Below the pieces are notes generated by a model. The model did no database searches. It was not told the origin of the DNA and worked only from the letters and a program-made list of their open reading frames with translations. Source: Tistrella mobilis (lineage in GTDB: Bacteria > Pseudomonadota > Alphaproteobacteria > Tistrellales > Tistrellaceae). Taken from it: a stretch of DNA of 50,519 nt. The stretch lies in contig NZ_JBBIAB010000031.1 in assembly GCF_039634785.1 (NCBI RefSeq), positions 1 to 50,519 of the forward strand, written 5' to 3'. Position numbers and translations under genes: made by a program. Positions 7,203 to 16,550 of the stretch are shown piece after piece (within the stretch, counting starts at the first letter, position 1; each line of letters begins with the position of its first letter).

Positions 7203-8488
7203 TCGTCACCATCGCCTTTCTGATCCTGTTCGCGCTGCTGCTGCTGCGCACGCCGATTGCGGCCGCCACCGGCCTGGTCGGCATCGGCGGGCTCGCGGTC
7301 TATCAGGGCATCGGCCCGGCGCTGTCGCAGATCGGCATCATCGCCACCGAGACGGTGCTCACCTATGAATTCGCGGTCATCCCGCTGTTCATCCTGATGG
7401 GCGCCTTCATCAGCCGCTCGGGCATCGCCGAGGAACTCTACCGGGCCTGCCATGCCCTGGTCGGCCATCGCCGGGGCGGGCTCGCGGTCGCCACCGTCGT
7501 CGCCTGCGGCGGCTTCGGGGCGGTCTGCGGCTCCAGCCTCGCCACCGCGGCCACCATGTCGCGGGTCGCCTATCCGCCGATGAAGAAATACGGCTACAGC
7601 GATGCGCTGGCCTCGGGCTCGATCGCGGCCGGCGGCACGCTGGGCATCCTGATCCCGCCCTCGATCGCGCTGGTCTTCTACGGCATCCTCACCGAGACCG
7701 ATATCGGCCAGCTGTTCATCGCCGGGCTTCTGCCGGGTGTGGTCGGCATCCTGCTCTATGCGGCGGCGGTCGTCGCCGTCACCACCCTCGACCGCAAGGC
7801 CGGGCCTGCGGCGGAGCGGATGCCGCTGCGCGATCGGCTGAAGGCGCTGCGCGATGTCTGGGCCACGGGTCTGCTGTTCGTCATCGTGATGGGCGGCATC
7901 TATGGCGGGTTCTTCTCGCCCACCGAAAGCGCCGGCATCGGCGCGGTCGGCGCCCTGCTCATCACCGCCGCCCGCGGCCGGGCCAGCCTGGCGATGGTCC
8001 GCGATGCGCTGACCGATGCCGCCCACACCACCGTCGCCCTGATCGCGATCCTGATCGGCGCCTTCCTCTTCGCCAATCTGATCAATGTCGCAAGCGTTCC
8101 CCAGGCGCTGGTCGCCTGGATCGGGGCCATGGACGTGCCGCCGCTGGTGGTGATCCTGGCGATCATCGGCGTCTATCTGGTGCTGGGCTGCGTGCTGGAA
8201 AGCATGTCGATGATGCTGTTGACCGTGCCGGTGTTCTATCCCCTGGTCGCGAGCCTCGGCTACGACCTGATCTGGTTCGGCATCGTGGTGGTGGTCGTGA
8301 CCGAAATCAGCCTGATCACCCCGCCGATCGGCCTCAACGTCTTCGTGCTGCGCGCGGTGCTGCCCGATGTCCGGCTGGCCTCGGTGTTCCGCGGGGTCAT
8401 GCCCTTCATCGCCGCCGATGTCGTCCGTCTCGCCCTCATCCTGTTCGTGCCCTGGCTGTCGCTGGCCCTGCCGCAGCTGATGCGCTAG
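7199..8488 (+). CDS. TRAP transporter large permease subunit (DctM family)
   Basis: 429 residues, about 11-12 hydrophobic helices. Family signatures include FILMGAFISRSGIAEELYRAC, GGFGAVCGSSLATAATM, ASGSIAAGGTLGILIPPSIALVFYG, and VTEISLITPPIGLNVFVL. It forms the transport channel of the tripartite importer. The 5' end overlaps the DctQ gene. The next operon starts 81 bases after the stop with its own operator, so this gene probably ends the TRAP transcript. Confidence 0.92.
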   Translation: MIVTIAFLILFALLLLRTPIAAATGLVGIGGLAVYQGIGPALSQIGIIATETVLTYEFAVIPLFILMGAFISRSGIAEELYRACHALVGHRRGGLAVATVVACGGFGAVCGSSLATAATMSRVAYPPMKKYGYSDALASGSIAAGGTLGILIPPSIALVFYGILTETDIGQLFIAGLLPGVVGILLYAAAVVAVTTLDRKAGPAAERMPLRDRLKALRDVWATGLLFVIVMGGIYGGFFSPTESAGIGAVGALLITAARGRASLAMVRDALTDAAHTTVALIAILIGAFLFANLINVASVPQALVAWIGAMDVPPLVVILAIIGVYLVLGCVLESMSMMLLTVPVFYPLVASLGYDLIWFGIVVVVVTEISLITPPIGLNVFVLRAVLPDVRLASVFRGVMPFIAADVVRLALILFVPWLSLALPQLMR

Positions 8489-8536
8489 CCGATCCTGCCC
8501 CTTGTCATGCCCCCGACCATGGGGTTGCGTCTCTTC

Positions 8537-8553
8537 CATACCTTCAGGTACTG
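8537..8553. promoter_or_regulatory. Operator motif, copy 3 (ring-cleavage operon promoter)
   Basis: CATACCTTCAGGTACTG, with a TACC-TTCA-GGTA inverted-repeat core. It ends 16 bases before the hydrolase start codon, where a bound repressor would block transcription or initiation. Confidence 0.65.
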
Positions 8554-8569
8554 AAAAGGAACCGCACCG

Positions 8570-9412
8570 ATGAATGCCCAGGCCCCTGCCGCCATCCAGG
8601 TCGTCACCCGCACCATCCAGGCCCATGATCATCGCACCAATCTGCACGAGGCCGGCCAGGGCCGCCCGGTGGTGCTGCTCCATGGGTCCGGCGCCGGGGT
8701 CTCTGCCGCGGCCAACTGGTCGAAGGTGATCCCTGAACTGGCCCGCAATTTCCATGTCGTCGCCCCTGATATCGCCGGCTTCGGCATGACTGAACTCAAG
8801 CCCGATGCGCGCTATGACATCAAGCTCTGGGTCGCGCATTTCATCGGCATCCTGGACGCGCTGGGCCTGGAGAAGGTCGGCGTGGTCGGCAATTCCTTCG
8901 GCGGCGCGCTGGGCCTTGCCACCGCGCTGTCGCACCCGACCCGCATCGACCGCCTGGTACTGCTCGGCACCCCCTGCGGCGAATTCCCGATGACCGACGG
9001 CCTGCGCGCCCAGCTGGAGTTCGACGGCACGATCGAGGGCATGCGCCACGCGGTCAGCTTCTTCCCCCATGACGACAGCATCATCACCGACGAGCTGATC
9101 CAGCGCCGGTTCGAGGCCGCCACCCAGCCGGGTGCGCTCGAAGCCTTCCGCAAGCTGATGCCGGCGCCTGCGGGTGATGAGCGGCCCACCGTGCGCGGCA
9201 TTCCGCTCAAGGCGCTGGCGACCCTGCCGCACCGCGCGCTGATCCTGCATGGCCGTGAAGACCGGGTGGTGCCGTTCGAACGCGCGCTCGACATGCACCG
9301 CTCGGTGCCGAATTCGGAGCTGCATTCCTTCGGCCAGTGCGGCCACTGGGTGCAGATCGAGCGCGAGGCCCGTTTCCTGGATCTCGTCACCGAATTCATG
9401 GCCCGCGACTGA
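8570..9412 (+). CDS. Alpha/beta hydrolase, meta-cleavage product (C-C bond) hydrolase type
   Basis: 280 residues, ATG behind AAAAGGA. Oxyanion loop LLHGSGAGVSAAANW, nucleophile GNSFGG (Ser109), acid in HGREDRVVP (Asp231) and base in CGHWVQIE (His259) form the catalytic triad and match the MhpC/BphD/XylF group. These enzymes split the yellow ring-fission product into 2-hydroxypenta-2,4-dienoate (or relative) and a carboxylic acid. It is the first gene of the long catabolic operon and directly precedes the LigA/LigB dioxygenase that would make its substrate. The exact ring-fission product is unknown. Confidence 0.88.
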   Translation: MNAQAPAAIQVVTRTIQAHDHRTNLHEAGQGRPVVLLHGSGAGVSAAANWSKVIPELARNFHVVAPDIAGFGMTELKPDARYDIKLWVAHFIGILDALGLEKVGVVGNSFGGALGLATALSHPTRIDRLVLLGTPCGEFPMTDGLRAQLEFDGTIEGMRHAVSFFPHDDSIITDELIQRRFEAATQPGALEAFRKLMPAPAGDERPTVRGIPLKALATLPHRALILHGREDRVVPFERALDMHRSVPNSELHSFGQCGHWVQIEREARFLDLVTEFMARD

Positions 9413-9437
9413 TCCGGCGTGAAGGAGGGCCATGCCC

Positions 9438-9737
9438 ATGAGCCGCGACGTGCTCGAAAAGCTGCTCTACGACCTGTCGACCAGCCGGCAGAACCGCGAG
9501 GCCTTTGCCGCCGATGCCGAAAAATACCTCGCCCGCTATCGGTTGAGCGCCGAGGAAAAGGCGCTGGTGCGCGACTACGACGTCCGCGCGCTGGCCGATC
9601 TCGGCGTCAACACCATGCTGACCTGGGGCTTCTGGCTCCAGGCTGGCCGGCGCAACCCCGACTATATTCGCGCCATGCAGGGCCGCGCCGTGCAGAACCA
9701 GAACAGCGCCACCCCGACCGAAGGAGCCCCGTCATGA
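9438..9737 (+). CDS. Extradiol ring-cleavage dioxygenase small (LigA-like) subunit
   Basis: 99 residues from ATG 9438, or 101 from ATG 9432. The AAGGAGGG site favours 9438, since 9432 would leave only about three bases. The helical sequence VLEKLLYDLSTSRQNREAFAADAEKYLARYRLSAEEKALV resembles the LigA domain, the alpha subunit of class III (LigAB-type) dioxygenases. It holds no metal ligands itself and caps the active site of the LigB partner. The stop overlaps the LigB start (ATGA 9734-9737), as expected for a two-subunit enzyme. Confidence 0.82.
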   Translation: MSRDVLEKLLYDLSTSRQNREAFAADAEKYLARYRLSAEEKALVRDYDVRALADLGVNTMLTWGFWLQAGRRNPDYIRAMQGRAVQNQNSATPTEGAPS

Positions 9738-10561
9738 GCCGGATCGTCGGCGGTTTCGTCGTCCCCCACGACCCCGTGATGTATGCCGCCCCCAAGGCTG
9801 CGAGCGAGGCCGAGGCGGCCGCGGTCTATGGCGCCTATGCTGCGATCGCCCGCCGGATCGGCGAGCTTCGGGCCACCACCGCCATCGTCATCGGCTGCGA
9901 CCACTACATCCTGTTCGGCACGGATTGCCTGCCGCAATACGTCATCGCGACCGGCGAGGTCGACGGCCCGATCGACCAGCTGCCCGGGCTGAAGCGCGGC
10001 CCGATCGAGAACCATAGCGATCTCGCCCGCCACATCGCCGAACAGGGCTTCGCCGAAGGCTTCGACTGGACGGTCGGCCGGTCGATGCAGGTCGATCATT
10101 CGATCGCCATCCCGCACCAGCTGTTGATCGCCCCCAATGCCGGGGTGAAGACTGTGCCGGTGATGCTGGCCTGCGGCGTCGACCCCTATATCCACAAGCG
10201 CCGCGCCTTCGATCTGGGCCGCCAGATCGGCCGGGCGGTGGCAAGCCATGCCGGTGACGAGCGGGTGGTGGTGATCGGCTCTGGCGGCATTTCGCACTGG
10301 GTCGGCACCGCCGAGATGGGCCGCATCAACCCCGATTTCGACCGGATGGTGCTGGATTGCGTCGCCCGCGGCGATGCCGAGGCGCTGATCGCGCTCGACG
10401 ACGCCACCATCCTGGAACAGGGCGGCAATGGCGCCATGGAAATCCGCACCTTCATCTGCGCCATGGGCGCGGTCGGCGGCAGCCAGGCCCGGGTGATCGA
10501 CTATCTGCCGGTCCCCGGCTGGATCACCGGCCTCGGCTTCGCCGAACTCGCCGCCGCCTGA
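9734..10561 (+). CDS. Extradiol ring-cleavage dioxygenase catalytic (LigB-like) subunit
   Basis: 275 residues. The class III non-haem Fe(II) dioxygenase ligands are visible: His12 (VVPHDP), His57 (GCDHY) and Glu236 (GNGAMEIRTF), plus the catalytic base His188 (GGISHW). This spacing closely follows protocatechuate 4,5-dioxygenase LigB (H12, H61, E242, H195). The enzyme opens a catechol ring beside the hydroxyls. With the preceding LigA-like subunit it resembles LigAB, CarBaBb or 2-aminophenol dioxygenases rather than single-chain MhpB. The next gene, a ferredoxin, starts 13 bases downstream. Confidence 0.88.
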   Translation: MSRIVGGFVVPHDPVMYAAPKAASEAEAAAVYGAYAAIARRIGELRATTAIVIGCDHYILFGTDCLPQYVIATGEVDGPIDQLPGLKRGPIENHSDLARHIAEQGFAEGFDWTVGRSMQVDHSIAIPHQLLIAPNAGVKTVPVMLACGVDPYIHKRRAFDLGRQIGRAVASHAGDERVVVIGSGGISHWVGTAEMGRINPDFDRMVLDCVARGDAEALIALDDATILEQGGNGAMEIRTFICAMGAVGGSQARVIDYLPVPGWITGLGFAELAAA

Positions 10562-10574
10562 GGAGACGCCCCCC

Positions 10575-10898
10575 ATGACCGATACCACCCTGATCCGCCT
10601 TTGCGATGCGGCCGATCTTGCCGAAGGCGAGGTGCTGAAGATCGAGATCGACGGCCGCAAGCCGCTGGCCGCCACCCTGGTCGACGGCGTGGTCCATGTC
10701 TTCGACGACACCTGCCCGCATGCCGAGGAATCGCTGTCGAAGGGCTGGGTAGAGGATGGCCGGGTGGTCTGCCCTGTCCATTTCGCCGAATTCGACCTGG
10801 CCGACGGCAGTGTCCACAACGCCCCGGCGGGCTGCGGAAAGCTCCGCGCCTATGCGGCCGAACTGCGCGACGGCGCGGTTTTCGCCAGCCTCGGCTGA
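10575..10898 (+). CDS. Rieske [2Fe-2S] ferredoxin of a ring-hydroxylating dioxygenase
   Basis: 107 residues. Rieske cluster motif C47-x-H49 (DTCPHAE) and C66-x2-H69 (VCPVHFAEF). This BphA3/HcaC-type carrier passes electrons from the reductase (18441) to the oxygenase alpha subunit (10975). Start ATG follows GAGGAGACG. It lies in the operon between the LigB-like dioxygenase and the oxygenase, a mixed upper/lower pathway order. Confidence 0.9.
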   Translation: MTDTTLIRLCDAADLAEGEVLKIEIDGRKPLAATLVDGVVHVFDDTCPHAEESLSKGWVEDGRVVCPVHFAEFDLADGSVHNAPAGCGKLRAYAAELRDGAVFASLG

Positions 10899-10974
10899 AC
10901 GGTCCCGATACGCGCGCCTGCGCCACAAAAAACACAAGCTCTCCCATCCGGTCCGCCCTTCGGAGGAACAAGTC

Positions 10975-12363
10975 ATGTGCGACGCCAAGGCGCGCCCCGA
11001 CATGCAGCCGGTCTACCCCAAGGCCGGCAGCTATCCCGATTTCGCCGATCTGGTCGACGACAGCCGCGCCCAGGTCGATCGCCGGGTCTTCATCGACCGC
11101 GCGATCTATGAAGCCGAGCTTCGGCAGATTTTCGGCCGGGCCTGGCTGTTCCTGGCCCATGAAAGCCAGATCCCCAATCCCGGCGATTTCGTGCGCACCT
11201 ATATGGGCGAGGACGACGTCATCGTTGTCCGCCAGCGCAATGGCCGCATCGGCGCCTATCTGAATTCCTGCCCGCATCGCGGCAACCGGGTGTGCATGGT
11301 GGACAGCGGCAAAAAGGCCCGCGGCTTCATCTGCAATTATCACGGCTGGTCCTTCGGCATCGACGGCCGGCTGAACGGCACCGACGGCAAGGTCTATGAC
11401 AAGGATCCCGGCTTTCAGAAATCCGAGATCGGCCTGACCCCGGTCGCCCAGGTCGCGAGCTACAAGGGCCTGGTCTTCGGCACCTTCGATCCCGAGGCGC
11501 CGTCGCTTGAAGACTATTTCGGGCCCTTCACCTGGTATCTCGACGTCATGCTCGACAATGACGAGGGCGGCACCGAATTCATCGGCGGCTGCGTCAAGTC
11601 CACCGTCGAGTGCAACTGGAAGTTCCCGGCCGAGAACTTCGTCGGCGACATCCTGCATGCCTTCTGGACCCATCAATCGGGTGCCGAGGCGATCCTGGGC
11701 GGGGCCGTCGATCTGGGCTCGCGCTATGACGAGCGCGCCTTCCAGGCCAGCGTCTACGGCCATGGCATCGAAACCAATCTCGACAAGGTCGGCAACACCC
11801 GCACGCTGGGCTTTCCCGAGCTGAACGACTATGTGCTGGGCCGCTACGAGGCGGTCAAGGCGCGGCTGGGCGAGGTCAGGGCGCGGATGGTGGGGGCCGT
11901 GTCGTCCTGCACCGTCTTCCCCAATTTCTCGTTCCTGCCCGGCCAGGCGACCTTCCGCGTCTGGCATCCCAAGGGGCCGGACCGGATCGACCTCTACACC
12001 TGGACGCTGGTGAACAGGAATATGCCCGAGCGGATCAAAGAGCTTTACCGCAAAGGCACCATGATGACCTTCTCGCCCGGCGGCGTGTTCGAAATGGACG
12101 ACGGCGAGAACTGGGAATACTGCACCAAGGCCAATCAGGGCTGGGTGACCCGGCATCAGAAGCTGCATTACGGCCTGGGCCAGGACAGCGGCTGGGCCGA
12201 GTCAAGCCTGCCCGGCCATATCCATCACGGCTCGCTCAACGACGCCAATCAGCGCCAGTTCTACAAGCGCTGGGCCGAATTCATGCGCTTCGACAGCTGG
12301 GGCGATCTGCAGCGCGCCGAGACCGCGCCGCCGGCCAAACCGCTGCCCCAGGCGGCCGAGTGA
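10975..12363 (+). CDS. Aromatic ring-hydroxylating dioxygenase, large (alpha) subunit
   Basis: 462 residues from the ATG preceded by CGGAGGAACAAGTC. The Rieske centre is C99-x-H101 and C120-x2-H123 (NSCPHRG ... CNYHGWSF). The mononuclear iron site is in ENFVGDILHAFWTH, with Asp225, His228 and His233. These match the biphenyl/naphthalene/phenylpropionate class of terminal oxygenases, which add O2 across an arene to give a cis-dihydrodiol. The substrate-pocket residues cannot be matched to a compound by eye. A longer frame upstream to 10756 overlaps the ferredoxin and is rejected. Confidence 0.93.
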   Translation: MCDAKARPDMQPVYPKAGSYPDFADLVDDSRAQVDRRVFIDRAIYEAELRQIFGRAWLFLAHESQIPNPGDFVRTYMGEDDVIVVRQRNGRIGAYLNSCPHRGNRVCMVDSGKKARGFICNYHGWSFGIDGRLNGTDGKVYDKDPGFQKSEIGLTPVAQVASYKGLVFGTFDPEAPSLEDYFGPFTWYLDVMLDNDEGGTEFIGGCVKSTVECNWKFPAENFVGDILHAFWTHQSGAEAILGGAVDLGSRYDERAFQASVYGHGIETNLDKVGNTRTLGFPELNDYVLGRYEAVKARLGEVRARMVGAVSSCTVFPNFSFLPGQATFRVWHPKGPDRIDLYTWTLVNRNMPERIKELYRKGTMMTFSPGGVFEMDDGENWEYCTKANQGWVTRHQKLHYGLGQDSGWAESSLPGHIHHGSLNDANQRQFYKRWAEFMRFDSWGDLQRAETAPPAKPLPQAAE

Positions 12364-12374
12364 GGGAGGCGAGG

Positions 12375-12917
12375 ATGACCGTGCAAACCGTTCCCATGCT
12401 GGACGAAACCCCCGTCGCCGACGAGCTGCTCCGCCGCATCGAGCGCTTCTATTACCGCGAGGCGCGGCTGCTCGACCGCGAGGCCTATGCCGACTGGCTG
12501 ACCCTGCTCGATCCCGGCATCCGCTACTGGATGCCGGCCATGGAGACCCGCAAACGCGGCGATCAGCGCGGGCCCTGGACCGATGGCGAGATGTCCTATT
12601 TCGACGATGATTTCGCCATGCTCAGGGTCCGCGTCGCCCGCTATGAACAGCCCTCGGCCTGGGCCGACAACCCGGCGACGCGGCATCTGCACATCGTGAC
12701 CAACATCGAGGCGATCGAGACCGGCACCCCCGGTCTGGTGCGGGCGTTCTCGTGCTTCGAGAACGTGCGCAATCGCAACGAAAAGGACCAGGACGTCATC
12801 CATGGCCGCCGCGAAGACCTGCTGAAGCTGGAGGACGGGCGGATCACCATCGCCGAACGGCGGATCCTGATCGTGCAGAACATCCTGCTGTCCAAGAACC
12901 TCAACACCTTCTTCTGA
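12375..12917 (+). CDS. Aromatic ring-hydroxylating dioxygenase, small (beta) subunit
   Basis: 180 residues, ATG 12375 behind GGGAGGCGAGG, 11 bases after the alpha stop. The text RIERFYYREARLLDREAYADWLTLLDPGIRYWMP and the terminal RRILIVQNILLSKNLNTFF are classic for the beta subunit (SnoaL-like cone fold). It is structural, forming alpha3beta3 hexamers with the alpha subunit and sometimes shaping specificity. An in-frame GTG at 12360 overlaps the alpha stop and lacks a good ribosome site. Confidence 0.92.
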   Translation: MTVQTVPMLDETPVADELLRRIERFYYREARLLDREAYADWLTLLDPGIRYWMPAMETRKRGDQRGPWTDGEMSYFDDDFAMLRVRVARYEQPSAWADNPATRHLHIVTNIEAIETGTPGLVRAFSCFENVRNRNEKDQDVIHGRREDLLKLEDGRITIAERRILIVQNILLSKNLNTFF

Positions 12918-12950
12918 CAGACCTTATCCAAACTTTGGGAGGACGGCGTG

Positions 12951-13763
12951 ATGACGGGCAGGGCCCTGGAAGGCGAGGCGGCGCTGGTCACCGGCGGCGG
13001 CAAGGGCATCGGCCGGGCGGTGGTCGACCGTTTCGTGGCCGAGGGTGCGCAGGTCGGCGTGCTTGTGCGTTCTGCGGCTGATGCCGATGATCTGGTCCGC
13101 GCGCATGGCGACCGGGTGGCCCCGGTGATCGGCGATGTCCGGTCCTGGGACGACAATCTCCGCGCGGTAACCACGGTCGTCGAGCGCTTCGGCAGGCTGG
13201 ACGTGCTGGTGCCCAATGCCGGCGTCTACGATTTCTCGGTGCCGTTCGAAGACCAGACCGGGCCCGAAATCGCCGCGCGTTTCGACGAGTTGATCGCCGT
13301 CAACGTCAAAGGCTATCTGCTGGCCGCGCGGGCGGCGCTGGAACCGCTTCGGGCCACGCGCGGGTCGATCGTCTTCACGCTGTCCTCCTCGTCCTTCTAT
13401 GCCGGCGGCGGCGGGGTGCTCTACGTCACCTCGAAACACGCCCTGGTCGGCACGGTGCGCCAGCTCGCCTTCGAGCTGGCGCCCGAGATCCGGGTCAATG
13501 CCGTCGCCCCCGGCGGCACCCGCACCGGGCTTGGCGGTCTCGCCTCGGCCGGGGCGGAGGCCACCCGTCTGGATGCGATCGAGGGCTTCGACCGCATGGT
13601 GGCCAAGACCGTGCCGCTGGGCTTCCTGTCCGAGCCCGAAGACCATGCCGATGCCTATGTCCTGCTCGCCAGCCGCAGCGCCTCGCGCTTCATGACCGCG
13701 GTGATCCTGCCCTCGGATGGCGGGCTGGAGGTGCGCGGCGGCGGCCGGCGCAAGCGCGGCTGA
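12951..13763 (+). CDS. cis-dihydrodiol dehydrogenase (SDR, BphB/HcaB-like)
   Basis: 270 residues. The Rossmann motif is TGGGKGIG (residues 14-21), the middle has PNAGVYDF, and the catalytic Y158-x3-K162 lies in GVLYVTSKHA. The stretch NVKGYLLAARAALEPLRATRGSIVFTLSSSSFYAGGGGVLY, in parts, strongly resembles BphB and HcaB. It would use NAD+ to re-aromatise the cis-dihydrodiol to a catechol, the substrate for the LigAB-like enzyme. ATG 12951 is preferred over GTG 12948 because GGGAGG is then better spaced. Confidence 0.88.
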   Translation: MTGRALEGEAALVTGGGKGIGRAVVDRFVAEGAQVGVLVRSAADADDLVRAHGDRVAPVIGDVRSWDDNLRAVTTVVERFGRLDVLVPNAGVYDFSVPFEDQTGPEIAARFDELIAVNVKGYLLAARAALEPLRATRGSIVFTLSSSSFYAGGGGVLYVTSKHALVGTVRQLAFELAPEIRVNAVAPGGTRTGLGGLASAGAEATRLDAIEGFDRMVAKTVPLGFLSEPEDHADAYVLLASRSASRFMTAVILPSDGGLEVRGGGRRKRG

Positions 13764-13792
13764 CCCGCGCCATCTGCAACCGGAGATAAAGA

Positions 13793-14815
13793 ATGACCAA
13801 TGACGTGGCAAGCCAGGTTGCATCGCTGAAAGACCAGCTGCGCCTGCCGGTGATCGTGGCGCCGATGTTCCTGGTCTCGGGCCCCGATCTGGTGGTGGAG
13901 GCCTGCCGGGCCGGGCTGATGGGCTCGCTGCCCGGGCCCAATGGCCGGACGATCGACGATCTGCGGGCCTGGTTCACCGACATCGCCACCCGGCTGGATG
14001 CCGCGCGTGCCGCCGGTGAGCGGCCGGCGCCCTGGGCCTTCAACATGATCACCCATCAGAGCTATGGCCGTTTCGACGACGAGATCGCGCTGGTGCAGGA
14101 GTTCCGCCCCGGCATCGTGATCACCGCGCTCGGCGGCCCGCATCGGGTGACCGATGCGGTGCACGGCTATGGCGGCCTGGTCTTCGCCGACGTCAATTCG
14201 GCGAGCTTCGCCCGCAAGGCGGTCGACAAGGGGGCCGACGGGCTGGTGCTGGTCTGTTCCGGTGCCGGCGGCCATACCGGCGAATATGCCATGCTCGCCT
14301 TCATCGACGAGGTGCGCAGCTTCTTCGACGGGCCGATCGTGGTCGGCGGTGCGATCAGCCATGGCCGCAGCGTTCGCGCCGTGGAACTGCTCGGCGCCGA
14401 TTTCGCCTATATGGGCACCCGCTTCATCGCCACCCCGGAAAGCCTGGTCTCCGACGACTACCGCGCCATGGTGGTCGACAGCCGGATGGAGGATCTGGTG
14501 GCGTCGCGGGCCATCACCGGCGCGCTCGGCAACTGGATGCGCGCCTCGATCGAAAAGGCCGGCATCCCGCTCGATGCCATGAAGGCCGAGGCCAGGATCG
14601 ATTTCTCGGGCGACATGCATTCGGGCGTGAAGGCCTGGAAATACGTCTGGAGCGCCGGCCAGGGCGTGGGGGCGGCCGATCGCGTCACCCCCGTGCGCGA
14701 GCTGGCCGACCGGCTGGTCGCCGAATATCTCGCGGCCTTCCGGGCCGAACGCACCACCCATACCGCCTTCGCCCGCCGCAATGGCTGGCAGGCCGCAGCG
14801 GAAGCCGCAGAATGA
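13793..14815 (+). CDS. Nitronate monooxygenase-like (2-nitropropane dioxygenase family) flavoprotein
   Basis: 340 residues, FMN TIM barrel. Motifs: VIVAPMFLVSGPDLVVEACRAG at the start, then DGLVLVCSGAGGHTG (family motif with the catalytic-position His) and PIVVGGAISHGRSV / DFAYMGTRFIAT near the phosphate site. The family oxidises alkyl nitronates or, in relatives, reduces enones. It is embedded between the dihydrodiol dehydrogenase and the hydratase and overlaps the latter by four bases, so it is part of the catabolic operon. Its role there is unclear. It may handle a nitro or enone intermediate, or detoxify nitronates. Confidence 0.82.
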   Translation: MTNDVASQVASLKDQLRLPVIVAPMFLVSGPDLVVEACRAGLMGSLPGPNGRTIDDLRAWFTDIATRLDAARAAGERPAPWAFNMITHQSYGRFDDEIALVQEFRPGIVITALGGPHRVTDAVHGYGGLVFADVNSASFARKAVDKGADGLVLVCSGAGGHTGEYAMLAFIDEVRSFFDGPIVVGGAISHGRSVRAVELLGADFAYMGTRFIATPESLVSDDYRAMVVDSRMEDLVASRAITGALGNWMRASIEKAGIPLDAMKAEARIDFSGDMHSGVKAWKYVWSAGQGVGAADRVTPVRELADRLVAEYLAAFRAERTTHTAFARRNGWQAAAEAAE

Positions 14816-15603
14816 CCCAGATCACCCCCGATATCCAGGCCGCGGCCGCGGCGATCTTCGCCGCACGCGAGAGCCTGACCCAGATCCCGCCGGTGCGCGA
14901 GACCCATGGCATCACCGATGTCGAGGCCGCCTATGCCGTGCAGGCGCTGAACACCGCCCGCTGGATCGAGGCCGGCCGCCGCCCGGTCGGCGCCAAGATC
15001 GGCCTGACCTCGAAGGCCGTGCAGGACCAGCTGGGCGTGGGCGAGCCCGATTTCGGCACGATCTGGGCCGATTACGCCTTCGGCGAAGGCGATGTCGTGC
15101 CGCTCCGCCGTTTCATGCAGCCCAAGGTGGAGGCCGAAATCGCCTTCGTGATCGGCCGGCGGATCGATGATCCGCAGATCTCGCTCACCCGGCTGACCGG
15201 GGCGATCGATTGCGCCTATGCCGCGGTCGAAATCGTCGACAGCGCCATTGCCGCCTGGAACATCCGCCTCGCCGACACCGTCGCCGACAATGCCTCGGGC
15301 GGGGGCTTTGCGCTCGGCACCGAACCCCGCCGGATCGGCGATGTCGATCTGCGCCTGGGCGGCATGGTGCTGACCCTGAACGGCCGTCCGGCCTCGATCG
15401 GGGTCGGCGCCGCCTGTCTCGGCCATCCGCTGAACGCCACGCTCTGGCTGGCCCGGCGCATGGCGGAACTCGGCCGGCCGCTGGAGGCGGGCGACATCGT
15501 GCTCTCGGGCGCCCTGGGCCCCATGGTGCCGGTGGCCTCGGGCGACGTTTGCACCGTCGAGATCCAGGGCTTCGCGCCGCTTTCCTTCGTGTTCGGAGAC
15601 TGA
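14812..15603 (+). CDS. mhpD: 2-hydroxypenta-2,4-dienoate (2-keto-4-pentenoate) hydratase
   Basis: 263 residues, starting within ATGA shared with the preceding gene. Typical fumarylacetoacetate-hydrolase-fold features: [53 protein letters not shown], and [15 protein letters not shown]. The enzyme hydrates the dienoate released by the C-C hydrolase to 4-hydroxy-2-oxovalerate (or homologue). It is followed 5 bases later by the acetaldehyde dehydrogenase gene, the normal order of meta-cleavage lower pathways. Confidence 0.9.
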   Translation: MTQITPDIQAAAAAIFAARESLTQIPPVRETHGITDVEAAYAVQALNTARWIEAGRRPVGAKIGLTSKAVQDQLGVGEPDFGTIWADYAFGEGDVVPLRRFMQPKVEAEIAFVIGRRIDDPQISLTRLTGAIDCAYAAVEIVDSAIAAWNIRLADTVADNASGGGFALGTEPRRIGDVDLRLGGMVLTLNGRPASIGVGAACLGHPLNATLWLARRMAELGRPLEAGDIVLSGALGPMVPVASGDVCTVEIQGFAPLSFVFGD

Positions 15604-15608
15604 CACCC

Positions 15609-16547
15609 ATGACCAAGGTCAAATGCGCCATCATCGGCTCGGGCAATATCGGCACCGATCTGATGATCAAGATCATGCGCATGTCGAAGACGCTGGAGAT
15701 GGCGGCCATGGTCGGCATCGACCCCGAGAGCGACGGGCTGAAGCGGGCCGCACGGCTGGGCATCGCCACCACCCATGACGGCATCGAGGGGCTGCAGGCC
15801 CTGCCGGTCTATCCCGAGATCGGCATCGTTTTCGACGCCACCTCGGCCGGCGCCCATGCCCGGCACGACCGGCTGCTTCAGGCCGACGGCAAGCAGGTGA
15901 TCGACCTCACCCCGGCCGCCATCGGCCCCTATGTGGTGCCGCCGGTCAATCTGGATGCCATGCGCGATGCCCCCAATGTCAACATGGTCACCTGCGGCGG
16001 CCAGGCCACCATCCCGATCGTGGCGGCGGTGGCGAGCGTTGCGCCGGTGACCTATGCCGAGATCGTGGCCTCGATTTCCTCGCGCTCGGCCGGCCCCGGC
16101 ACCCGTGCCAATATCGACGAATTCACCGAGACCACCTCGCGTGCCATCCGCGAGGTCGGCGGTGCCGGTGCCGGCAAGGCGATCATCGTGCTGAACCCGG
16201 CCGAGCCGCCGCTGATCATGCGCGACACGGTCTATTGCCTGGCGCAGACCCAGGACCGCGAGGCGGTCCGCGCGGCGATCGAGAAGATGGTGGCCGAGGT
16301 TCAGGCCTATGTCCCCGGCTATCGGCTGAAGCAGGCGGTGCAGTTCGAGGTGATCGGCGACAACGCCCCGCTCCGCATCCCCGGCGTCGCCGAGGCGGCC
16401 ACCGGCCTCAAGGTCAGCGTCTTCCTGGAGGTCGAGGGCGCCGGCCATTATCTGCCGGCCTATGCCGGCAATCTCGACATCATGACCTCGGCGGCGCTGA
16501 AAACCGCCGAACGCCTGGTCGACCTGCGGCGCGAGAAGGCAGCCTGA
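15609..16547 (+). CDS. mhpF: Acetaldehyde dehydrogenase (acylating)
   Basis: 312 residues from ATG 15609. The N-terminus [16 protein letters not shown] is the NAD-binding motif. The catalytic cysteine is C129 in [32 protein letters not shown] and [23 protein letters not shown] are family signatures (BphJ/DmpF/MhpF). It converts acetaldehyde (or propanal) from the aldolase to acyl-CoA through a channel in a bifunctional complex. The frame open upstream to 15210 overlaps the hydratase and is not used. The aldolase gene begins three bases after the stop. Confidence 0.94.
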   Translation: MTKVKCAIIGSGNIGTDLMIKIMRMSKTLEMAAMVGIDPESDGLKRAARLGIATTHDGIEGLQALPVYPEIGIVFDATSAGAHARHDRLLQADGKQVIDLTPAAIGPYVVPPVNLDAMRDAPNVNMVTCGGQATIPIVAAVASVAPVTYAEIVASISSRSAGPGTRANIDEFTETTSRAIREVGGAGAGKAIIVLNPAEPPLIMRDTVYCLAQTQDREAVRAAIEKMVAEVQAYVPGYRLKQAVQFEVIGDNAPLRIPGVAEAATGLKVSVFLEVEGAGHYLPAYAGNLDIMTSAALKTAERLVDLRREKAA

Positions 16548-16550
16548 CCC

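Noticed and set aside
7085-9439. A 784-codon minus-strand open frame over the TRAP and hydrolase genes
   Set aside because: Antisense to genes with clear catalytic and membrane signatures; its own translation is a low-complexity D/G/H/Q/R mix.
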